A stretch of 51,221 nucleotides of DNA from Thiomonas sp. X19 (GTDB lineage Bacteria; Pseudomonadota; Gammaproteobacteria; Burkholderiales; Burkholderiaceae_C): assembly GCF_900089495.1 (NCBI RefSeq), contig NZ_LT605203.1, forward strand, positions 2,448,961 to 2,500,181, written 5' to 3'. Both the position numbers and the translations under genes were made by a program. Of this stretch, positions 38,029-49,587 are shown one piece after another. Under the pieces are notes generated by a model. The model searched no databases and had not been told where the DNA came from. It was given only the letters and a program-made list of their open reading frames with translations. Position 1 is the stretch's first letter. Every line of letters starts with the position of its first letter.

Positions 38029-39155
38029 GCAAGCAGGACGGCCGGGCCGCAAGCCCTCGCTGAACATTGAACACACGGCGGTGCTGCGCGCGATCACGCA
38101 GGAGCAGCCGCGCTCGTCGTTGGACGCGGTGACGCGCGAGTTGTTTCGACGCACGGGAGTCAAGGTCAGCACCGTCACCGTGCGCAAGGCGCTGCGCAAG
38201 GCCGGCATCGAGCGGCTCAAGCCGCTGCGCCGGGCGGGTGAACGGGCGGCAGTTCAAGGGGCAACCCCGACGCGATACGGCTACACCGCAGCGCACCGTC
38301 GTGCCGATGGCGCCAGCGGCATGAACACCGACCTGACCGATGCCGAGTGGGCGCTGGTGGGCGACTTGTTCGAGCGCGATGGGCAGCGCGGGGTGCCGCC
38401 CCGGTATGCGCGCCGCCACATGGTCAACGCCTGCTGCCACGCGTTGCGCACCGGCTGCGCGTGGCGGCTGCTGCCCAAGACCTTCCCGCCCTGGCAGGCG
38501 ACCTACAAGGCCTTCAGCCGTTGGGCTGCGCTCGGCGTCTTTGAGGCCATGCATGATCGGCTGCGCCAGCAATGGCGTGACCGCATCGGTCGAGCGCCCG
38601 AGCCGACGGCCCGCAATCATCGATGCGCAGAGCACCGCGCAAGGTGGTGGGGCCGGGTTCGACGCCGGCAAGAAGGTCAAGGGGCGCAAGCGCCATCTGG
38701 TGGTCGATACTTTGGGCCTTCTGCTGGCCGTCACGGTCACCGCGGCCAGCGTGCAGGACCGTGACGCCGCCGCTGCCGTGGTGGCGCAGGCTTGCACCAA
38801 GGTGACTGGCCTGAAGAAGCTCTACGCCGATGGCGCCTACGGCGGCAAGTGCGCCGTGGCCATCGAGGAGGCCCACGGCCTCAGCGTGGACATCGTGCGT
38901 CACCCCGGCAACCGCAGCACGGGCACTTGGCAGGACGCGCAGCAGCCCTTGTGGCCAGAGGTTGTAGCCAAGGGCTTCGTCGTGCAGGCCAAGCGTTGGG
39001 TTGTCGAGCGTACTCATGCCTGGAACGAGCGCGCACGCCGCCTCATGGCACACCATGACAGGTCAACTTGGGCCCCACTCGCTTGGGTCTGGCTGGCCGA
39101 GGCGCGTATCCTCGCAACCAGACTCGCTACATAGATCATTTCGTCTACACCCTCT
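37935..39155 (+). mobile_element. IS5-family insertion sequence
   Basis: A 17-bp perfect terminal inverted repeat, AGAGGGTGTAGACGAAA at the left and its complement at 39139-39155, encloses a frameshifted IS5-type transposase. No convincing target duplication is seen. Beyond the right end, GAGAGGGTGT repeats the left terminus, making a palindrome across the boundary. This may be a diverged second end or a coincidental target. Confidence 0.75.
38006..39134 (+). pseudogene. Frameshifted IS5-family transposase
   Basis: The first part reads to RIGRAPEPTARNHRC in frame 38006, and the catalytic part continues in the +1 frame as IIDAQSTAQGGG. Removing one C from the GCCC at about 38610 restores a continuous protein, so a 1-bp insertion is likely. 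Domains: an N-terminal IS630-like HTH (RPGRKPSLNIEHTAVLRAIT), DUF4096 (NTDLTDAEWALVGDLFERDG, RTGCAWRLLPKTFPPW), and the DDE part with IIDAQS, LYADGAYGGK and VVERTHAWNERARRL. The natural enzyme would be about 375 residues. Confidence 0.8.
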
Positions 39156-39239
39156 GAGAGGGTGTGAACAAATCCAACACGGCCGAACCAATGACCGAAA
39201 CAACTCACAACATATGCGTTGCAGCAGGCCTGTAGATTC

Positions 39240-39657
39240 TGCAATCGTGTCGGCGGTTTCAAGAGTGAAGCGCAACACGCTTGGACGTCGGATCGCACCG
39301 TCGGTTGAGCTTCATCGAGGCGGCGGCGCGTGCGACGGCGCACACGCCTGAACTCGCCGAATCCCCGTTCCTCCCAAAGCTCGGCCAGCGCTCACACACG
39401 TCGCCGAGGTTGCGGCTGGGCGCGAACGCGCCGTTCTGCAGGGCAGGCCCGGCGGCAGCTTGCGCTTCGTCAACCGGCGTCTGGCCGCGCAGCCGCCGCC
39501 GGCCCCGCATCACGCCGTCGAGTTGCCCGCCAGCCTGATCGGCGCGCCCGAGCGTGGCCACCGTGCGCTGCGGCTTGACCCGCCCGGCCGCGTCGCGTCG
39601 CGCCGCGACGCGTTGCCCCTCGCGGCGGCCGCCTGAACTGGTGATTTTCACGAACAC
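39240..39657 (-). pseudogene. Relic of an IS1634-family (IS4-like) transposase N-terminus
   Basis: On the minus strand a start at 39657 gives MFVKITSSGGRREGQRVAAR, then DAAGRVKPQRTVATLGRADQ. This matches the conserved opening of IS1634 transposases (MFVRxTxSGxRRYVQLVE, GRVKQRTVATLGRLDQ). Later pieces (NLGDVCERWPSFGRNG; MKLNRRCDPTSK) match LGDVWALxxLWxxLG and VMxxNRLCDPxSK. Internal divergence, a stop near 39258 and loss of the catalytic part show decay. It lies 43 bp beyond the atpG stop. The remaining 39156-39239 holds nothing I can name. Confidence 0.6.
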
Positions 39658-39699
39658 GCCGCCACCATGCAGCCTTCCTCCAACGCATCCGAGATCGAC

Positions 39700-40560
39700 T
39701 CACGAACCGGATTCGGCCTCACGGCTTGCAAGCTCGCCGGCGGCCAACTCGATGATCTCGGCGGTGATCGCTTCCTGCCGCACCTGCCGCTGGATGGCCT
39801 GCAGAGCTGAGAGCTGGCGGTCGATCTGCTGATGCGCCGACGCCATGGTTTCCATGCGTGCCTGATTCTCGGCAGCGAAGGCGTGCAGCGCGGCATCGCA
39901 AAGCTGGGCATGCAGATAGGCCGCGACGAGTTCTTGCAACAGCACGGCCGGTGCAAGATTGATCAAGGGCGGTGCGGTCTTCGTCTGGCGCGGGAAAATC
40001 GACAGATCGGGGGGCAGCAGACGGCGGCTTTCGACCTGGATCGGCAGGCCAAGCTGCCAACGGCTGAACACGGCATCGAGCCGCTCGATCGCGCCGGTGG
40101 CCATGCGCGCATACAGTGCCTCGACGATGCGATCGGCCAGCTTGGGAACACCCTGGGTCTGCGCCGGCATGTCACCGGTCCAGTCCGGGTGCAGTTCACG
40201 CTCGGTCGCGGCCGTCAACCCATGGGAGCCGACCAGCAACAGTTCGGCGCCCTGCATTTGCGCGCTGGCGGCATCCAGCACGCGCTCACTGAATGCTCCC
40301 GCGAACCCCTGTTCGGCGCAGAACAGCACCAGTGCCCGGCCGGTGCTGGCCGATGACTGGCCCGCATCGCGCGCAGGGATGACTTCCAGCACACTGCCGA
40401 TGGCGCCGGCGATGCTCGCGGCATAACTCTCGACCGCGACAAGTTGGCCATGCGCCTGCTGGGCGCGCGCCGCCGCCATGCCGCGCATGGCGTTGACCAC
40501 GGCGCCGAGTTGCTGCGTGCCCTGGATGCGAGCTTCGATTTCAGCGAGACGCTCGGTCAT
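39700..40560 (-). CDS. atpG: N-ATPase gamma subunit (central stalk)
   Basis: The rotor shaft of the F1-like head, 286 residues. The N-terminal coiled-coil helix begins [20 protein letters not shown] with [38 protein letters not shown] and [13 protein letters not shown] match the Rossmann-like gamma core (usual ...SDRGLCGGFN...; ...GKKG...). The C-terminal helix carries [20 protein letters not shown], the gamma signature. Sequence is strongly diverged from housekeeping gamma, as expected for N-ATPases. Last gene of the operon; its ATG overlaps the atpA stop by 4 nt. Confidence 0.9.
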   Translation of the reverse strand: MTERLAEIEARIQGTQQLGAVVNAMRGMAAARAQQAHGQLVAVESYAASIAGAIGSVLEVIPARDAGQSSASTGRALVLFCAEQGFAGAFSERVLDAASAQMQGAELLLVGSHGLTAATERELHPDWTGDMPAQTQGVPKLADRIVEALYARMATGAIERLDAVFSRWQLGLPIQVESRRLLPPDLSIFPRQTKTAPPLINLAPAVLLQELVAAYLHAQLCDAALHAFAAENQARMETMASAHQQIDRQLSALQAIQRQVRQEAITAEIIELAAGELASREAESGS

Positions 40561-42107
40561 GCGGGCTCCACTCGTACCGCGGCATTCGGCGCCACCAGGG
40601 CCAGGCGATACTGGCGCAAGGCTTCGAGCAGGGACTGTCGAGTGGTCTCCGACAGCGTGCCCTGCTCCTGGATCGCGCGCACCGCATCCGCCGCTCCGCT
40701 GTCGAGCGCCGCTCCTAGACCATGACGAAATGCTTCGACCAAGGGCAGATCCATGCCGTCAAGCAAGCCCGACTGCACCGCCAAGACCAGCGCAACCTCC
40801 TCGGCCAGCCGCAAGGGTGCGTGTTGCGGCTGGCCGAGGATGGCGCGGATGCGCGCGCCCCGCGTGAGCTGCTGACGCACCCGCGTGTCGGGCATGCCGC
40901 CGAAGCGGGTGAATATTTCCAGTTCGAGAAACTGGGCGTAGTCCAGCCGCAGCGTCTGCGCGGCTTGCCGCAGTGCGGCGGCCTGGGTCTTGCCGCCGAC
41001 CCGGCTGACGCTCACGCCCACGTCCACTGCGGGTTTCAGCCCCTCGTCGAACAGTCGCCCACTGAGCACGATCTGGCCGTCGGTGATCGAAATCAGATTG
41101 GTCGGAATATAGGCGCTGAGATTGCCGGCGTCGGTCTCGGCGATCGGCAGCGCCGTCAGCGAGCCGCCACCCTTGGCCTTGGACAGCTTCGCGGCCCGTT
41201 CCAGCAGCCGCGCATGCACATAGAACACATCGCCGGGGTAGGCTTCGCGACCGGGCGACTGACGCGTCAGCAGCGCGATTTCGCGGTGGCTGACGGCGTG
41301 CTTGCTCAGATCGTCGATCACCACCAGCGCGTGCTGGCCGCGGTCGCGGAAATACTCGGCCATGGTGAAGCCGGAAAATGGAGCGATCCACTGCAGACCC
41401 GGCGTGCTGGAGGCCGGCGCCACGACCACGATGCAGCGCTCGGGCGCGCCATGCGCCGCGATGGCATCGATGGCGCGGCGCACGCTCGCGCTTTTCTGGC
41501 CCACCGCCACGTAGACACAAATGATGTCGCTGTGCTTCTGGTTGATGATGGCGTCGATGGCGATGGTGGTCTTGCCAATCGCGCGATCGCCGATGATGAG
41601 TTCGCGCTGCCCGCGTCCCAGGGCGAACAAGGTATCGATCACCAGCAGCCCCGTCTGTACCGGCTGGGTGACCCGTTCGCGCTCGACGATGCCCGGCGCC
41701 GCACGCTCGATGGGTTCGCTCGCATCGCTGACGATGGGCCCCTTGCCATCCAGCGGCCGCCCCAGCGGATCGACCACCCGTCCCAGCAAGGCCATGCCGG
41801 TCGGCACCCGCACGACATCGCCGGTGCCATGCACCGTATCGCCCGCCTGCACCTCGTCGGCGCCGTCGAGCAGCACGCAGCCGATGTGGTCGCGCTCGAG
41901 CACCTGGGCAAATCCGAACTGCCCGTGATCGAAGCGCAACAATTCGTCGAGCCGCGCTTGCGGCAGGCCGGAAACGATGGCGACGCCATCACTGATGGCC
42001 TGCACATGTCCAATCTGTTCGGCTTGCGGCCCCAGAGGGGTCACTTCGACCTTCTGCATGGCGCTGGCAAGCCAGGCGTCGGCCGTGGTTTCAAGCGCGC
42101 CGGGCAT
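40557..42107 (-). CDS. atpA: N-ATPase alpha subunit
   Basis: The non-catalytic nucleotide-binding subunit of the head, 516 residues. The P-loop is [20 protein letters not shown] (GDRAIGKT replaces the usual GDRQTGKT). The arginine finger lies in [20 protein letters not shown] and is intact. [20 protein letters not shown] and [20 protein letters not shown] are alpha signatures. The gene overlaps the atpF end by 17 nt and the atpG start by 4 nt. Alpha precedes gamma, with no delta gene, the N-ATPase arrangement. Confidence 0.94.
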   Translation of the reverse strand: MPGALETTADAWLASAMQKVEVTPLGPQAEQIGHVQAISDGVAIVSGLPQARLDELLRFDHGQFGFAQVLERDHIGCVLLDGADEVQAGDTVHGTGDVVRVPTGMALLGRVVDPLGRPLDGKGPIVSDASEPIERAAPGIVERERVTQPVQTGLLVIDTLFALGRGQRELIIGDRAIGKTTIAIDAIINQKHSDIICVYVAVGQKSASVRRAIDAIAAHGAPERCIVVVAPASSTPGLQWIAPFSGFTMAEYFRDRGQHALVVIDDLSKHAVSHREIALLTRQSPGREAYPGDVFYVHARLLERAAKLSKAKGGGSLTALPIAETDAGNLSAYIPTNLISITDGQIVLSGRLFDEGLKPAVDVGVSVSRVGGKTQAAALRQAAQTLRLDYAQFLELEIFTRFGGMPDTRVRQQLTRGARIRAILGQPQHAPLRLAEEVALVLAVQSGLLDGMDLPLVEAFRHGLGAALDSGAADAVRAIQEQGTLSETTRQSLLEALRQYRLALVAPNAAVRVEPA

Positions 42108-42831
42108 CGTCGAATTCCTTTCGGATGCGAGTAAGATCAGAATGCCAGCTGTTGTTGATCACGACCTGCGCGCCGCGTAACTCCAACCCCGCGATCAAGC
42201 CGGGATCGGTGTTGAACGTCAGTTTCACCGCGCCGCCAAGAACCTGGCCGATGTGCTGCGCATGCTGCGCTTGTTCGGAAGGGTCGAGTGGCGTAGCGCT
42301 GACCAGCTCGGCTGTGCCGCTTTGCACCACTGTCTGGCGCACCGCTTGGGGCAAGGCCTGGATGCTCTGCACCAGCCAACCAAGAAAAACCTCCCGTACG
42401 GCCTGCCCATCGAGTCTGGCCGCCAAACGCTGGGCGATGGCAACGGCGAGCTGTACGGCGCGTTCTTGTGAACTGCGCTCCACGGCTTCGCGCAGCCTGG
42501 CGATCTCCGCTTGCGCGTCGTCTAGCAAGGTTTGCGCCTGTTGCGCCGCTTCCTGCAAGCTCGTGGCCCGAAGTTGTTGAACTTCAGCCTGGGCTTTGAT
42601 CAACATATCCTCATGCTCTCGCGCCAGCGCGGTACGAGCGCGCGTGGCTTCGGCCAGCACACCTTCAGCCTGCTCGCGCTTGGCCTGGGCCGTATCAAGC
42701 AATTCCTTTGCCGCCGCCTGACGCTTGGCGATGATGTCCGCCACCGGGCGCCAGAAATAGCGCCCCAGCAGCCAGACCAAGATCAGGACATTGACGGCCT
42801 GCAGGCCGATCGTCCACCAGTCGATGCTCAT
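42091..42831 (-). CDS. atpF: N-ATPase b subunit with delta-like C-terminal domain
   Basis: The peripheral stalk protein, 246 residues, much longer than a usual b (~156). Residues about 5-25 are a membrane anchor ([20 protein letters not shown]), followed by a long charged coiled coil to about 155. The last ~70 residues ([20 protein letters not shown], then [18 protein letters not shown]) resemble the end of F1 delta/OSCP, where a DPxLIGG motif precedes viDgS and a terminal helix. No separate delta gene is in the operon, so this chain probably covers both roles. It starts 4 nt after atpE. Confidence 0.88.
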   Translation of the reverse strand: MSIDWWTIGLQAVNVLILVWLLGRYFWRPVADIIAKRQAAAKELLDTAQAKREQAEGVLAEATRARTALAREHEDMLIKAQAEVQQLRATSLQEAAQQAQTLLDDAQAEIARLREAVERSSQERAVQLAVAIAQRLAARLDGQAVREVFLGWLVQSIQALPQAVRQTVVQSGTAELVSATPLDPSEQAQHAQHIGQVLGGAVKLTFNTDPGLIAGLELRGAQVVINNSWHSDLTRIRKEFDDARRA

Positions 42832-42835
42832 GCCG

Positions 42836-43081
42836 TCATTTCAGCAGGGGGTTGGCGAACAGAAGCAACAAGGCGATCACCAAGCAGTAGATGGCCATGG
42901 TCTCGATCATCGCCAAGCCCACGAACAGGGTGCGTGAAATGGTGTTGGCCGCTTCGGGTTGGCGGGCAATGGCATCCATTGCAGCGGCCACCGCGCGTCC
43001 CTCGCCCAAGGCGGGTCCAATGGCGCCGAACGATACGGCGACCGCGGCGGAAACGATGCTGGCAAGCGCTAACCAATTCAT
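42836..43081 (-). CDS. atpE: N-ATPase c subunit (rotor ring)
   Basis: An 81-residue hairpin of two membrane helices forming the ion-carrying rotor ring. The loop is RQPEA, with Arg40-Gln41-Pro42. Glu60 in GLAMIETMAIY is the essential carboxylate. Glu27 in ALGEGRA lies 33 residues earlier, where Na+-type c subunits have Gln. Thr61 and Tyr65 fit the Na+-type ligand pattern. The two-glutamate site is characteristic of N-ATPases, and its ion preference (Na+ or H+) is not settled by sequence. The start overlaps the atpB stop in no way but follows its frame: ATGA joins atpB and atpE. Confidence 0.94.
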   Translation of the reverse strand: MNWLALASIVSAAVAVSFGAIGPALGEGRAVAAAMDAIARQPEAANTISRTLFVGLAMIETMAIYCLVIALLLLFANPLLK

Positions 43082-43791
43082 GGCGGGTTCCTAGAAAGTT
43101 CGGGTTGAGATGAATCAGGTGCCGATGGATGCGGCCCATCGCTGACCGCGCCGGCGATGAACACCATGGCCAGGACCGTGAAGATGTAAGCCTGTACGGC
43201 GCCAGTGAGAAGGTCGAGCGCCATGAGTGGAATCGGCACCAACAGGCCGGCTAGCGACAGCACGATCCCAATCACGAACACACCGCTCATCACATTGCCG
43301 AACAGGCGCACGAACATGGAGAAGGTGCGGGTGAGACTTTCCACGAAGTTCAGCGGAATCATGATGGGATTGGGCGAGGCGAAGGTCGCCAGATAGCCGC
43401 GTATCCCGCCAGCACGCACGCCAAAGCCGACCACGGCGACGAACACCAGCAGTGCCAATGCAATATCCGTTTCGAGCTGGGCAGTCGGCGGTTTGATGCC
43501 AGGCACGAGTGAAGACCAGTTGGCGAGAAAAATATAGACGAACAGCGTGCCGATGAAAGCGCGGTAGGGCTCGGGTTGGAGCTGCATGGTGTCGCGGATT
43601 TGCGCGTCCACCGTATCGACCATCAGCTCGAAAGCCGCTTGGCTGCGCGAAGGTACGAGTTTCAAACGGCGCTTGAGCATCAAGGCGCCGAGCACGAGCA
43701 AAATCATGATGCCCCAGGTGACGACCACGGCCTGCGTGATCGGCACCGAGCCGAGGTGAAACATCACAAGGCCGGCCAAGGGCGAATTCAT
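43078..43791 (-). CDS. atpB: N-ATPase a subunit (stator ion channel)
   Basis: The membrane stator subunit, 237 residues from the ATG at 43791. The ORF extends upstream through atpR and is rejected there. The essential stator Arg lies in MFVRLFGNVMSGVFV (E. coli RLFGN region). ANWSSLVPGIKPPTAQLETD and QAYIFTVLAMVFI are a-subunit signatures. Both neighbours are joined by ATGA overlaps. A polar tail follows the last helix. Confidence 0.92.
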   Translation of the reverse strand: MNSPLAGLVMFHLGSVPITQAVVVTWGIMILLVLGALMLKRRLKLVPSRSQAAFELMVDTVDAQIRDTMQLQPEPYRAFIGTLFVYIFLANWSSLVPGIKPPTAQLETDIALALLVFVAVVGFGVRAGGIRGYLATFASPNPIMIPLNFVESLTRTFSMFVRLFGNVMSGVFVIGIVLSLAGLLVPIPLMALDLLTGAVQAYIFTVLAMVFIAGAVSDGPHPSAPDSSQPELSRNPP

Positions 43792-44096
43792 GGCGATTCC
43801 TGTCCTACGTGGCGGATCACCACGAAACGGGCAGCCAACAGACCCAGCGCCGTGAGCAGCAAAGCCATGGCACCTGCATGCGCTGCAAGAATGAGCAAGC
43901 CGGCAAGCAAGGCGAGCCGGCTGATTGACAGGAAGATGGTAAGCACTGCGCCATGCCGGCCGCTCAGCAGCGCGCGCGCACTCCACCAAATGGCATAAAA
44001 GTAGCCCAGCCCAGCCAAGAAACCCACGGCCAGTGCGAGCAGAAAAAGCGGCCAGAACGCAGCCGCCGAGATGACATGCAAAGGCCATGGATTCAT
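43788..44096 (-). CDS. atpR: N-ATPase AtpR subunit
   Basis: A 102-residue membrane protein with about three hydrophobic segments (ISAAAFWPLFLLALAVGFLA; RLALLAGLLILAAHAGAMAL; LLLTALGLLAARFVVIRHV). AtpR is found only in N-ATPase operons; it has been proposed to help assemble or stabilise the c ring and to interact with the c-ring carboxylate through Arg residues. I chose the ATG at 44096 because it overlaps the atpQ stop in the same ATGA pattern as its neighbours; an in-frame ATG exists at 44111. Confidence 0.85.
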   Translation of the reverse strand: MNPWPLHVISAAAFWPLFLLALAVGFLAGLGYFYAIWWSARALLSGRHGAVLTIFLSISRLALLAGLLILAAHAGAMALLLTALGLLAARFVVIRHVGQESP

Positions 44097-44385
44097 GCGC
44101 TTTTCATCCATTTCCAGGCCGACCAGCTACCCATGGCAAGCCCAAGGATCAACAAGGCGCCGGTGAACATCAGCCCGGTTCCGAGGGCGCGATCCAGCCA
44201 GCGCCCGGCGAATAGACCCAGCAGCATGGGGAGCACGATGATCCATCCGAGCACTCCGATCTGCGCCAGCCGACGCGCGACGGAGGGCTCACCCTCGCGC
44301 AGCCAGCGGCGATGGCGCGCACTGCGCAGGCTCGCCTGCCGCACGAGCGCATCGTCGCTGTCCTCGGGGCTAGAGGGCGTGTCGC

Positions 44386-44389
<4 letters not shown>
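44093..44389 (-). CDS. atpQ: N-ATPase AtpQ (AtpI-like) subunit
   Basis: A 98-residue protein with a polar N-terminus rich in Asp/Ser/Arg, then two membrane helices (IGVLGWIIVLPMLLGLFAGRWL and LMFTGALLILGLAMGSWSA). It resembles AtpI, a c-ring assembly and Mg2+-linked accessory protein of F-ATPases, and occupies the atpQ position between atpC and atpR. Both junctions are ATGA overlaps. Confidence 0.85.
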
Positions 44390-46770
<2,381 letters not shown>

Positions 46771-46857
46771 GGTGGTGAGCAGTCGTCGTAAAAGAAATCA
46801 AGTCTCCGGCGGAAAATGGCACAGGCGCGTTCCCCGGCGGAGCCGTGCATGCTGGCA

Positions 46858-47245
46858 TCAAACACCCAGCATGCGGTCCTTGGCTTTGAAGTCATGTCGA
46901 GCGTGGTCCGCCAGTTGGCCGTCGGTGGGGTGATCTGCTGTCTCCAGCCCGACCACATGCTTGGCCGCTTCGGGGTCGTGATGCTGCAGGTGCTTGGATA
47001 GCTCCAGTTTGGCCCGCCCCGGCCCGGCGATGAGAATTTCCTGCGCGCCGGCCAGCGCCTGTGCAATGCCGTGATAGAAGTGCTGATCTTCTGCGGCCTT
47101 GCCACTGCCGATAGCGTTGCGTTTGTGGTGAAGATGAGGATGCTGTACGGGTTCGACAATGGATTTCTCGATGTTGTCGGCATCCGATATGCAGCACTCG
47201 GGCCTGGGCATGGTCGACCCAGGCGATGACGTGGCAGTCGGACAT
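46858..47245 (-). pseudogene. Frameshifted release-factor-like 'translational machinery protein'
   Basis: The start at 47245 has a strong AAGGAG and gives MSDCHVIAWVDHAQARVLHIG. The homologous remainder continues in another frame as DADNIEKSIVEPVQHPHLHH, then AQEILIAGPGRAKLELSKHL and DHPTDGQLADHARHDFKAKD. Removing one base (the A of GGATGCC near 47180) restores one frame of about 128 residues. The family is small and related to eRF1-like (BaeRF) proteins; its role is unknown. Either a recent mutation or a sequencing error. Confidence 0.7.
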
Positions 47246-47428
47246 GGAAAACTCCTTTTTGGGGTGGGTGGAGGATGAACAGAAGTGCAGCGCAAGCTAC
47301 GTCCTCATTCAAGGTCGATGGCGGCCGCGGCCGCTGGATCAATGCGCTGCCTTGGCGTCGCGATAGGCATTGGTGACGGCCATGAAAGCTTGCGTGACTT
47401 GCCCGGGACATGGCGCTGGCCCAGCACT
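47246..47428. other. Intergenic, no supported gene
   Basis: Only short frames occur here. One minus-strand frame ends TQAFMAVTNAYRDAKAAH before a stop and might be a gene tail, but I cannot identify it. Confidence 0.3.
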
Positions 47429-48310
47429 TCAGGGGGCGATCAGCCCATCCTGCAAGGCCTGCTCGGAGTAGGCAAAAACAAGGTCCGGATCGGGCCGCAG
47501 CAGAGACTGATCCTTGTCCTTGTAGTCCAGACGGATGAGCAGATCCATCATCAGATTCAGGCGGGTGCGCTTCTTATCGTCGGCGCGAACCACAGTCCAA
47601 GGGGCAGCAGCCGTATGGGTGCGTGCGAACATGGCATTGCGCGCCACGCTGTAGTCCTTCCAGTGTTTTTGCGCCGCAGCGTCGATCGGGCTCATCTTCC
47701 ACTGCTTGAGCGGATCGGTGCGGCGGTCTTGCAGACGCTTTTTCTGCTCGTCCTTGCCGAGATCCAGGTAGTACTTGAATAGCTGTACACCGGAACGCAC
47801 CAGCATCTGCTCGAACACCGGGACGGTTTCCATGAACTCCTCGTACTGTGCCTTGCGGCAAAAACCCATCACCCGCTCGACACCGGCACGGTTGTACCAA
47901 CTGCGGTTGAACAGGACGAACTCCTCGGCCAGGGGCAGATGCGGCACGTAGCGCTGGAAGTACCACGCCGAGGTTTCGCGGTCGGAGGGCTTGTTCAGCG
48001 CCACGACGCGCGTGTCGCGTGGCGACAGGTGTTCGATGATGCGTTTGATGGTGCCGTCTTTTCCCGCGCTATCACGCCCTTCGAGGATGATGAGGATGCG
48101 GTCACCATGCGCGATCAGGTGTTTCTGGAATTTCACCAGTTCGATCTGTAGCGCATGCAGGGTTTTGGCATAGGGCAAACCCTTGGCCTGATCATTCGAG
48201 TGGTTTTTCATGTTGGGGGCTGAAGGGGGTTTTGATGTGATGGGCGAGGACAGGGCTTCAACGCTGGAGCGTCCTGGATAGCCGAGTCGTGCTGTATCGT
48301 TGGCGATCAT
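47429..48310 (-). CDS. ppk2: Polyphosphate kinase 2 family protein
   Basis: A polyphosphate-dependent nucleotide kinase of 293 residues from the ATG at 48310; another ATG lies at 48211, and neither has a clear Shine-Dalgarno. Walker A is LEGRDSAGKDGTIKRI and the lid/Walker B region is NKPSDRETSAWYFQRYVPHL, then FNRSWYNRAGVERVMGFC. YYLDLGKDEQKKRL is also typical. PPK2 enzymes regenerate NTPs from polyphosphate or store phosphate energy, fitting the energy-stress neighbours. Confidence 0.92.
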   Translation of the reverse strand: MIANDTARLGYPGRSSVEALSSPITSKPPSAPNMKNHSNDQAKGLPYAKTLHALQIELVKFQKHLIAHGDRILIILEGRDSAGKDGTIKRIIEHLSPRDTRVVALNKPSDRETSAWYFQRYVPHLPLAEEFVLFNRSWYNRAGVERVMGFCRKAQYEEFMETVPVFEQMLVRSGVQLFKYYLDLGKDEQKKRLQDRRTDPLKQWKMSPIDAAAQKHWKDYSVARNAMFARTHTAAAPWTVVRADDKKRTRLNLMMDLLIRLDYKDKDQSLLRPDPDLVFAYSEQALQDGLIAP

Positions 48311-48348
48311 GGTGAGATTTTTGCGTTGCTGCCGAACTGGTTCGGCAA

Positions 48349-48573
48349 TCAGGCGGTGTGGCGAAAGATCTTGGATGGAATGCAGCCCTCGAACAAGCAA
48401 GTCCCGCCCAAACCGTCGGCTTGCTCGACCAGCATCAGCGCCTTCCGCCCGGCGCTAGCGACAGTGGACAGTGCGGCCGGCGTGCGTCCGGGATCGCCGC
48501 CGATCACCAGCACATCGACCGAATTTTCTTGTTTGGCGTTGTGACCCATGTTGTTGATGTGGAAAGATTGCAC
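48349..48573 (-). pseudogene. N-terminal relic of an FAD disulfide oxidoreductase
   Basis: A 74-codon frame. VDVLVIGGDPGRTPAALSTV is a decayed FAD site (usual GGGPGGxxAA), and GGTCLFEGCIPSKIF carries the redox-active Cys pair of the dihydrolipoamide dehydrogenase / mercuric reductase class. It ends HTA-stop, so about 85% of the ~450-residue enzyme is missing. It sits just upstream of ppk2 and 28 bp after phaB. Confidence 0.7.
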
Positions 48574-48600
48574 AAAGAAGGCGCGCCAGATGTTCGATCC

Positions 48601-49326
48601 TCAAACGAGGTACTGTCCGCCGTTGATCGACAACGTGGAGCCCGTGATGAAGGCCGACCGCTCACCCAGCAGGAAAGCCACGGCATGGGCGATTTCTTCA
48701 GGCTTGGCCAGACGTCCCACCGGAATTTGAGCGACGATGCCCTCGAGCACTGTGGGGTCCATTGCCGCCACCATGCCGGTCGCGGTGTAGCACGGCGCGA
48801 CGGCGTTCACGGTAATGCCCTTGCGTGCCGATTCCAGCGCCAAGGCCTTGGTGAAACCAATCACGCCGGCCTTGGCTGCCGAATAATTCGTCTGGCCGAA
48901 TTGGCCTTTTTGTCCGTTGATCGAGGCGATGTTGACGATGCGCCCCCAACCGCGATCGCGCATGCCGCTGATGATGGCGTGACACATGTTGAAGCAGGCA
49001 CCGAGGTCGTTGTCGATCACGGCATGCCACTGCTCGACGGTCATCTTGGGCAGCGTCGCATCGCGCGTGATGCCGGCATTGTTCACCAGCACATCCACGG
49101 GTTGGCCGAGATCGGTCTGCAGCTTTTGTACGCCGATCTGGCATGCGTCAAAATCCGTGGCATCCCATTTGTAGATGGGAATTCCTGTGTCTTGGGTGAA
49201 AGCAATCGCTGCGGTATCGTTGCCGTAGTAGGTCACGGCAACGTTCAAGCCGTCGAGCTTGAAGCGACGCGCGATGGCCGCGCCGATGCCGCGTGTGCCG
49301 CCGGTGATGAGTGCCAATCTTGTCAT
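48601..49326 (-). CDS. phaB: Acetoacetyl-CoA reductase (PHB synthesis)
   Basis: A 241-residue SDR reducing acetoacetyl-CoA to (R)-3-hydroxybutyryl-CoA with NADPH. The cofactor loop is ALITGGTRGIGAAIARRF. The catalytic set is IASINGQKGQFGQTNYSAAK (Ser, Tyr, Lys), with PhaB-type QKGQFGQTNYSAAKAG rather than FabG sequence. The C-terminus is STLSINGGQYLV. phaA and phaC are not in the window. A phasin gene lies upstream on the same strand. Confidence 0.93.
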   Translation of the reverse strand: MTRLALITGGTRGIGAAIARRFKLDGLNVAVTYYGNDTAAIAFTQDTGIPIYKWDATDFDACQIGVQKLQTDLGQPVDVLVNNAGITRDATLPKMTVEQWHAVIDNDLGACFNMCHAIISGMRDRGWGRIVNIASINGQKGQFGQTNYSAAKAGVIGFTKALALESARKGITVNAVAPCYTATGMVAAMDPTVLEGIVAQIPVGRLAKPEEIAHAVAFLLGERSAFITGSTLSINGGQYLV

Positions 49327-49587
49327 GAAAGTCTCTCAATCTTGTCATGCCGAACGGTGACCAGGTTGATCTGGGGTGGATGCGGGTGGCACCTGTTCGA
49401 CGATGAGACTCGCCGACTTGTCAGCGCAAACTCTTGCGGCGCACAGCGAGACGCGCCCTGTCTCGACTGCAACGGCAGCAGCTACAGGTGATCAGCGCTC
49501 CGTCCCTGAAGAAATCGCGCGGTAGCCTCAAGTTTCCCCGACCTCCGGGGGCGGAGCCGCGACGCGGCGCCACGCGGCTTGTGCAGC
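49327..49587. other. Intergenic between phasin and phaB
   Basis: This 261-bp gap has no supported gene. A GC-rich segment around 49545-49580 could form hairpins after the phasin stop, but no clean terminator with U-tract is visible. Confidence 0.35.

Noticed and set aside
39330..39636. Plus-strand frame ending DALPLAAAA as a possible gene
   Set aside because: It overlaps the IS1634 relic on the other strand, which explains the open frame better; no motif or start was found.
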